Assembly: GCA_028691575.1 (NCBI GenBank) | Contig: JAQUYY010000013.1 | Location: 1-11,105 of the forward strand | Reading direction: 5' to 3' | Length of the DNA: 11,105 nucleotides | From: Candidatus Gastranaerophilales bacterium | GTDB taxonomy: Bacteria > Cyanobacteriota > Vampirovibrionia > Gastranaerophilales > JAQUYY01 | Shown here: one piece after another, positions 7,412 to 11,105 of the stretch | How positions within the stretch are numbered: the stretch's first letter is position 1 | How the letters are laid out: the number at the start of each line of letters is the position of its first letter | Notes under the pieces: generated by a model | The model's input: only the letters and a program-made list of their open reading frames with translations | Databases searched by the model: none | Told to the model about the DNA's origin: nothing | Position numbers and translations under genes: made by a program

Positions 7412-7786
7412 ATGCAAATTTCAGCAATATCATTTGGAAAATCTAATCAAGACAAAAAATCATCCCCAGTTGCAACAGGTGCAAAAATCGGTGCCGGTGT
7501 TGGCGCTGCGTCAATTATTGTACCAACTGCAATTGGTGGATATCAAATAAAAAAGGCATTGGCAAATGCTGATGCAGCTAAAGAAATTATAACTTCTTTC
7601 GAACAACAAGGTTTTGAAATAAAAGGAATAAACCAATTTTTCAAAGAAACCTTTAAAACAGCTCCTGTAAAATTTACTGCAGGAATTGCGGCAGGTGTTG
7701 CTATTTTTGTTGGAATTCCAACTGCAATAGGCGCAGGACTTGGTGCAGGTATCGGTGCAATTGTAAAAGCTGTTAAAAAAGACTAG
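7412..7786 (+). CDS. Small glycine-zipper-like membrane protein with N-terminal ISFGK motif
   Basis: The function is unknown. The 124-residue product has a strong AGGAG site 6 bases before its ATG, which supports real and efficient translation. The N-terminus MQISAISFGK resembles a short tag I associate with many proteins of Gastranaerophilales-type genomes (from memory, not searched). Two glycine/alanine-rich hydrophobic stretches follow, at about 22-46 and 84-118, joined by a charged helical linker (residues 47-83). Both stretches carry the same IxxPTAIGxG core, suggesting an internal duplication, and have GxxxG spacing (for example GAGLGAGIGAI) typical of tightly packed membrane helices. 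It ends in a short Lys-rich tail. No signal peptide cleavage site or double-glycine leader is obvious. It could be a membrane-inserting toxin, bacteriocin-like or structural protein; the sequence alone does not decide. It is monocistronic with a strong terminator. Confidence 0.82.
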   Translation: MQISAISFGKSNQDKKSSPVATGAKIGAGVGAASIIVPTAIGGYQIKKALANADAAKEIITSFEQQGFEIKGINQFFKETFKTAPVKFTAGIAAGVAIFVGIPTAIGAGLGAGIGAIVKAVKKD

Positions 7787-7804
7787 TTTTTTTAAATTTA
7801 TACT

Positions 7805-7846
7805 AAAAAGCTGTTAGATTGCTATTCTAGTGGCTTTTTTGTTTTT
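7805..7846 (+). terminator. Rho-independent terminator, possibly bidirectional
   Basis: AAAAAGC (7805-7811) pairs with GCTTTTT, and the inner arm TGTTAGA pairs with TCTAGTG (three G-U pairs), giving a 14-pair stem with a 7-base loop. A T run follows at 7835-7840 and 7842-7846. The A run on the left gives a T run on the other strand, so it may also stop minus-strand transcription from the PFL-family gene. Confidence 0.75.
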
Positions 7847-7850
7847 AAAT

Positions 7851-7976
7851 TGCTTTATCGCCATGCTATCTTGAAATACTCTGCAATAAACGGCTTCGCT
7901 TGTCTGTTTCCAGACTTTATTGCAAATCCGCAGACTCCAGCTTCTGCAAATATTTCGCTTCTCGCAATGACAGAAA
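7851..7976 (+). repeat. Probable dispersed, structured repeat element
   Basis: This non-coding stretch has about 42% G+C (51 of 120 bases at 7851-7970), clearly above its surroundings. It contains a perfect 9-base inverted repeat TGCAATAAA (7882-7890) / TTTATTGCA (7916-7924) enclosing a second hairpin GTCTG-TTTC-CAGAC (7902-7915), then GCAGA (7930-7934) / TCTGC (7943-7947). On the minus strand one end reads TGTCATTGCGAGAAGCGAA, very like the GTCATTGCGAG...GAAGC repeats dispersed in many bacterial genomes. It abuts the stop codon of the PFL-family gene. No second copy is in the window, so its repetitive nature is inferred. The remaining bases between 7787 and 7976 hold only the terminator. Confidence 0.6.
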
Positions 7977-9344
7977 CTAATTATTCAAACTGTGAATAGG
8001 AGCAGGGATTCTGCCGCCTCTTTTTATAAATTTTTCAGAAGAAAATTTGTTTACCGAAATAATGGGAGCTTCGCCCAAAAGTCCGCCAAATACGGCATAA
8101 TCGCCTACTTTTTTATTTGGAACAGGAATTAATCTTACTGCGGTTGTTTTTTTATTTATCATGCCTATTGCCATTTCATCTGCTATCATGCCCGAAATAG
8201 TCTCAGCAGGAGTATTGCCGGGAATTGCAATCATATCAAGCCCGACTGAACATACACATGTCATTGCTTCTAATTTATCAATAGTTAATGCACCTAATTT
8301 AGCTGCTTCTATCATTCCTGCATCTTCACTTACAGGAATAAATGCTCCGCTAAGTCCGCCAACGTAAGAGGATGCCATAATTCCGCCCTTTTTTACAGCA
8401 TCATTAAGCATAGCTAATGCAGCTGTTGTTCCGTGAGTTCCGCATCTTTCCAATCCCATAGCTTCTAAAATATTAGCTACGCTATCTCCGATTGCAGGAG
8501 TTGGAGCTAGAGACAAATCAATTACACCAAACGGCACATTTAATCTTTGAGCCAATTCTCTACCGATTAATTCACCTGTACTGGTAATTTTATAAGCTGT
8601 CCTTTTTATTTTATTTGCAACTTCGCCAAAATCAGCATCGTCAGGTAATGAGGCAACAGCTGCACGAATAACCCCCGGACCGCTCACACCGATATTTAAA
8701 TTGCATTCAGGCTCGCCATATCCGTGAAAAGCTCCTGCCATAAACGGATTATCGCCGGGAGAATTGCAAAATACAACAAGTTTTGCTGCGCCTAAACCAT
8801 TTTTATCCGCTGTTAATTGAGCACATTGTTTAATTATATGCCCCATTTTTTCAACAGCATTCATATTAATTCCTGCTTTTGATGTGGCTAAATTTACGGA
8901 TGCACAAACTCTGTCAGTTTCTTTAAGTGCAACCGGTATTGCACTAATTAATGCACTATCGCCTCTTGTGCAGCCTTTTTCAACCAAAGCACTAAATCCG
9001 CCGATAAAATCAACATTTACAGCTTTTGCGGCTTCATCTAATTTTTTTGCCAAATAAACATAATCATATTCATCGGCACTTTCACCTATTATAGAAATCG
9101 GCGTTACTGCAATTCTTTTATTTATAATAGGAATACTGTATTCTTCTTCCAATTCTTTTGCCATTGGAGTAAGATTTTCCGCCAATCTTGTGATTTTATC
9201 ATAAATATTTATACCTGTTTTTTTGATGTTTGAATTTATACAATCCCTTAAACTGATTGACAATGTAACCGTTCTGATATCAAGATGATGCTGTTTTATC
9301 ATCTCTATTGTTTCTAAAATATAATCCGTACTAAGTCCGCTCAT
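7977..9344 (-). CDS. PFL family protein (UPF0210 / DUF711)
   Basis: This family is structurally related to pyruvate formate-lyase-like enzymes, but its physiological reaction is, to my knowledge, not established. The 455-residue length is typical. Family signatures seen are RTVTLSISLRDC (24-35), AVTPISIIG (79-87), VDFIGGFSALVEKGCTRGD (111-129), VVFCNSPGDNPFMAGAFHG (190-208) and LNIGVSGPGVIRAAV (216-230), with further conserved stretches in the C-terminal half such as ISGMIADEMAIGMINKKTTA. The ATG at 9344 has AAAGGA 7 bases upstream. It lies 27 bp after the ACT-domain gene, and this pair is conserved across many Firmicutes and other bacteria, so the two are almost surely cotranscribed. No glycyl-radical activase is nearby. 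Confidence 0.93.
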   Translation of the reverse strand: MSGLSTDYILETIEMIKQHHLDIRTVTLSISLRDCINSNIKKTGINIYDKITRLAENLTPMAKELEEEYSIPIINKRIAVTPISIIGESADEYDYVYLAKKLDEAAKAVNVDFIGGFSALVEKGCTRGDSALISAIPVALKETDRVCASVNLATSKAGINMNAVEKMGHIIKQCAQLTADKNGLGAAKLVVFCNSPGDNPFMAGAFHGYGEPECNLNIGVSGPGVIRAAVASLPDDADFGEVANKIKRTAYKITSTGELIGRELAQRLNVPFGVIDLSLAPTPAIGDSVANILEAMGLERCGTHGTTAALAMLNDAVKKGGIMASSYVGGLSGAFIPVSEDAGMIEAAKLGALTIDKLEAMTCVCSVGLDMIAIPGNTPAETISGMIADEMAIGMINKKTTAVRLIPVPNKKVGDYAVFGGLLGEAPIISVNKFSSEKFIKRGGRIPAPIHSLNN

Positions 9345-9371
9345 TTTTATTTCCTTTGTGATGGTATAATT

Positions 9372-9650
9372 CTAAATTGTGTGCATTTTATCAAAAATTT
9401 GTTTTCTTTGAACCCAAACTTCCATTCCAAGTTCTTCTCCTTGAGTAATTAGGGCGTTTTTAATTTCCTGAAAGGATTTTTGACATTTTGAAATATCTCC
9501 CATCAAAAACATCACAAAATTATCTTTCATAACAGATTGTCTGATATCTTCAATATTTACGTTCATTTCAGCAAGAACCTTAGCAAAAGCAGCTACAATG
9601 CCGACCTTGTCATTTCCTGAAATGGTTACGATTAATCTTGTTTTTTCCAT
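9372..9650 (-). CDS. ACT domain-containing protein (UPF0237 family)
   Basis: ACT domains bind small ligands, often amino acids, and control metabolic enzymes or transcription. The 92-residue product is a single ACT domain: LIVTISGNDKVGIVAAFAKV at 6-25, then LAEMNVNIEDIRQSVM (26-41) with the glycine-serine type turn before helix 1, and NFVMFLMGDIS as a later strand. Its length and sequence fit the UPF0237 group related to GcvR. A clear AAAGGAG lies about 9 bases before the ATG at 9650. It is the first gene of a two-gene operon with the PFL/DUF711 gene, and may bind the effector that regulates that protein; this role is inferred from pairing only. Confidence 0.92.
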   Translation of the reverse strand: MEKTRLIVTISGNDKVGIVAAFAKVLAEMNVNIEDIRQSVMKDNFVMFLMGDISKCQKSFQEIKNALITQGEELGMEVWVQRKQIFDKMHTI

Positions 9651-9678
9651 AATTTGTTTCTCCTTTGCAAAAGAGGGT

Positions 9679-9707
9679 TTTATAAATAATTTTTAGTAAA
9701 GTATAAT
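9679..9707 (+). promoter_or_regulatory. Probable promoter of the DUF89 gene
   Basis: TTTATA (9679-9684, 4 of 6 consensus bases) and a perfect TATAAT (9702-9707) are separated by 17 bp. The predicted start near 9714 leaves a 35-base leader. On the other strand TATACT covers 9705-9700, so a -10 box for the divergent ACT-domain operon may overlap this one, although its -35 is poor. Confidence 0.5.
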
Positions 9708-9748
9708 GACCTTATATAAATATTACCTTAAAAAAAGAAAGGAACAAT

Positions 9749-10621
9749 ATGAAAACCCATTTTGATTGTGTGCCATGTATGATTAACAGCATTTTAAATG
9801 TATTTAAATCAGGTCTGATTGATAAAAAACACCAGGAAAATGTAATTAGAGCCGTATTAAAATATTATTCTGAAATTGATTATAATGTAACTCCCCTGAA
9901 AATAAATCGGGATTTGCACAGGCTGGTAAGAGAAATATCTTATAATCAAGACCCCTATAAGGAAGTAAAAGATAAATTTAACCAAAAAGCTATATCTTAT
10001 TATGATGAATATAAAAATTTAATAAATACTTCAAAAAATCCTTTTCAAATTGCCCTGAAACTCGCTATTGCAGGCAATATCATAGATTTTGGCCCAACTC
10101 ATGACATTAATATAGAAAAAACTATTGAAACAGTTTTATCTACTGATTATGCGATTAATCATTCGGCAAAACTTTTTGAAGAGCTTAAAAAAGCTAAAAA
10201 AGTGCTGTATCTTGGCGATAACACAGGAGAAATCGTTTTTGACAAATTATTTATAGAAACAATTAATCATCCGAATTTAACTTATGCGGTAAGGCAATCG
10301 CCTATTTTAAACGATTCTACAATGGAAGATGTAAAACTTATCGGTATTGATAAAATTGCAAATATAATTACAAACGGAGATAATGCCCCGGGAACTCTGC
10401 TTGAAGCTGTTTCAGATGAGTTTTTAGAATACTATAATAATGCTGATTTAATAATTTCAAAAGGTCAAGGCAACTATGAAGGGCTAAATACCGTTAAAAA
10501 CAGAAACATTTATTTTCTTTTAATGGCAAAATGCAATATCATCGCAAAAGATATAGGCGTAAAAAAGGGCGATTTTATTGTTTTTAATTCTATATATAAA
10601 TTAGAAAAAAATAATATATAA
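9749..10621 (+). CDS. DUF89 family protein (damage-control phosphatase type, subfamily I-like)
   Basis: DUF89 proteins are metal-dependent phosphatases thought to remove phosphate from harmful or excess sugar-phosphate and cofactor-related metabolites; one eukaryotic relative (PANK4) acts on phosphopantetheine compounds. The 290-residue product fits the shorter prokaryotic group. It begins with CVPC at 7-10, the Cys-x-x-Cys typical of that group, and carries LYLGDNTGEIVFD (153-165) with likely metal ligands Asp157 and Asn158 plus Glu161, VRQSPILND (181-189), NGDNAPG (209-215) and ISKGQGNYEGL (236-246). The start has GAAAGGA about 7 bases upstream. It stands alone between a divergent pair and the next promoter region. 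The substrate cannot be read from sequence. Proximity to CoA genes is suggestive only. Confidence 0.9.
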   Translation: MKTHFDCVPCMINSILNVFKSGLIDKKHQENVIRAVLKYYSEIDYNVTPLKINRDLHRLVREISYNQDPYKEVKDKFNQKAISYYDEYKNLINTSKNPFQIALKLAIAGNIIDFGPTHDINIEKTIETVLSTDYAINHSAKLFEELKKAKKVLYLGDNTGEIVFDKLFIETINHPNLTYAVRQSPILNDSTMEDVKLIGIDKIANIITNGDNAPGTLLEAVSDEFLEYYNNADLIISKGQGNYEGLNTVKNRNIYFLLMAKCNIIAKDIGVKKGDFIVFNSIYKLEKNNI

Positions 10622-10658
10622 AACTTAAAACAAGCTGTGATTTAATCATATCCCAATA

Positions 10659-10758
10659 CATGCCAAACCCATGCTGTATCCATGTTTACATGATTGTAAC
10701 GAAATGTAACAGTATATACTTTTTATGAAATTTTTATATACTCTGTGTTTTTATATAA
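10659..10758 (+). promoter_or_regulatory. Regulatory region with phased repeats before the last gene
   Basis: CATG occurs at 10659, 10670, 10681 and 10689, the first three spaced by exactly 11 bp. TGTAAC follows twice, at 10695-10700 and 10705-10710, 10 bp apart. The palindrome AGTATATACT lies at 10711-10720. TATATACT occurs at 10713 and 10735, and TTTTTATATA at 10731 and 10748. These AT-rich copies may serve as -10 elements, but no -35/-10 pair stands out. The pattern suggests tandem operators and one or two start sites for the gene at 10801. Confidence 0.35.
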
Positions 10759-10800
10759 GAGTAAGAAGTAATTAAGTAAATAAGTATAAGGAGAATCAAG

Positions 10801-11105
10801 ATGGGTTTAGCAGCAAGTCAAGCAAGATTATTAATGTTAACTTCAAGACAAAGTGATCTAGAATTAAAAGGTCAAATTATTAACCAAAGACGTTTAAAAT
10901 TAGCTTATGAAATGGAACAAATTTCTAGTGATTACACAGAAAAAATCTCTGATACAAATCTTTATGTACAAGTACCTTCAGCGACTAATCTTGGTGCGTC
11001 TGAATGGGCTCAACTAGATGCCTCATCATTAGCAAGTGCCGGTTATACTATACTATATAGAGATGCTGATGGAAAGCTCGGAGATTGTGATTCTATTGAC
11101 AAAGA
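10801..11105 (+). CDS. Partial lineage-specific protein, N-terminal 101 residues
   Basis: I do not recognise a function. The frame opens with ATG at 10801, 8 bases after a strong AAGGAGA, and stays open to the window edge, so the C-terminus is missing. The N-terminus MGLAASQARLLMLTSRQSD is followed by a helical, amphipathic stretch to about residue 48 (QIINQRRLKLAYEMEQISSD). A more polar region follows with VQVPSATNLGASEWAQLDAS and an Asp-rich stretch ending YRDADGKLGDCDSI. N-termini of this MGLAASQAR type recur, as I remember, in hypothetical proteins of Gastranaerophilales and gut metagenomes, where the helical part resembles the start of secreted filament or surface proteins; that likeness is tentative. 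There is no classical signal peptide. The repeat-rich upstream region and strong ribosome binding site point to a well-expressed, regulated gene. Confidence 0.8.
   Translation, partial: MGLAASQARLLMLTSRQSDLELKGQIINQRRLKLAYEMEQISSDYTEKISDTNLYVQVPSATNLGASEWAQLDASSLASAGYTILYRDADGKLGDCDSIDK

Noticed and set aside
7412..7786. Two-peptide bacteriocin
   Set aside because: There is no double-glycine leader, no partner peptide, and no immunity or transporter gene nearby, so only the glycine-zipper character is reported.
7851..7976. CRISPR or tRNA-like structure
   Set aside because: There are no regularly spaced repeats and no tRNA arms; the hairpins fit a dispersed repeat better.
10671..10709. Twelve-codon ATG-TAA frame in the last intergenic region
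   Set aside because: There is no ribosome binding site, and it overlaps the repeat array, so a leader peptide is not supported.
11068..11103. EF-hand-like calcium loop in the last gene (DADGKLGDCDSI)
   Set aside because: The glycine and ligand spacing does not fit the canonical loop.

Overview
The window looks like a chromosomal segment from a low-GC, AT-rich bacterium. The best guess is an uncultured gut Melainabacteria/Vampirovibrionia (Gastranaerophilales) relative. That rests on three soft signs: a YvcK-type protein with two N-terminal membrane segments, as in Cyanobacteria-related lineages; small lineage-specific proteins with N-termini such as MQISAISFGK and MGLAASQARLL; and AAGGAG-type ribosome binding sites with TATAAT-like -10 boxes. 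The taxonomic call is inference and was not searched.

Layout from left to right. (1) At 1-548 is the 5' part of a minus-strand gene of unknown function (GTG start) that runs off the left edge. (2) At 800-1597 is a diverged, stand-alone LamB/YcsF (PxpA-like) protein. (3) At 1700-5642 is a tight plus-strand operon: a YvcK/CofD-like factor, panB, panC (overlapping panB by 10 bp) and a membrane-anchored protein whose C-terminal half resembles a degenerate class III nucleotide cyclase domain. (4) coaE (5631-6224, minus) meets that operon tail to tail with a 12-bp coding overlap. It is divergent from ribD (6245-7324, plus) across only 20 bp, where two extended -10 promoters appear to overlap and ribD may be leaderless. 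(5) A small glycine-zipper-like protein (7412-7786) ends in a clear hairpin terminator, followed by a structured repeat-like element of higher GC (about 7851-7976). (6) On the minus strand, an ACT-domain protein and a PFL/DUF711 protein form the known UPF0237-UPF0210 pair (9650 to 7977). (7) A DUF89 damage-control-type phosphatase lies at 9749-10621. (8) A 179-bp intergenic region with phased repeats precedes the 5' part of a lineage-specific protein (10801 to beyond the right edge).

Functionally, the core is cofactor metabolism: PanB and PanC make pantoate and pantothenate, CoaE makes the last step of CoA, RibD makes a riboflavin intermediate, and YvcK links to central carbon or cell-wall control. 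Two flanking genes belong to families tied to metabolite clean-up (5-oxoproline hydrolysis and DUF89 phosphatases). No tRNA, rRNA, CRISPR array, transposase, phage gene or obvious defence system was seen. The less explained items are the cyclase-like membrane protein, the altered PxpA motifs, the compact coaE/ribD promoter region, the glycine-zipper protein, the repeat element and the phased repeats before the last gene.
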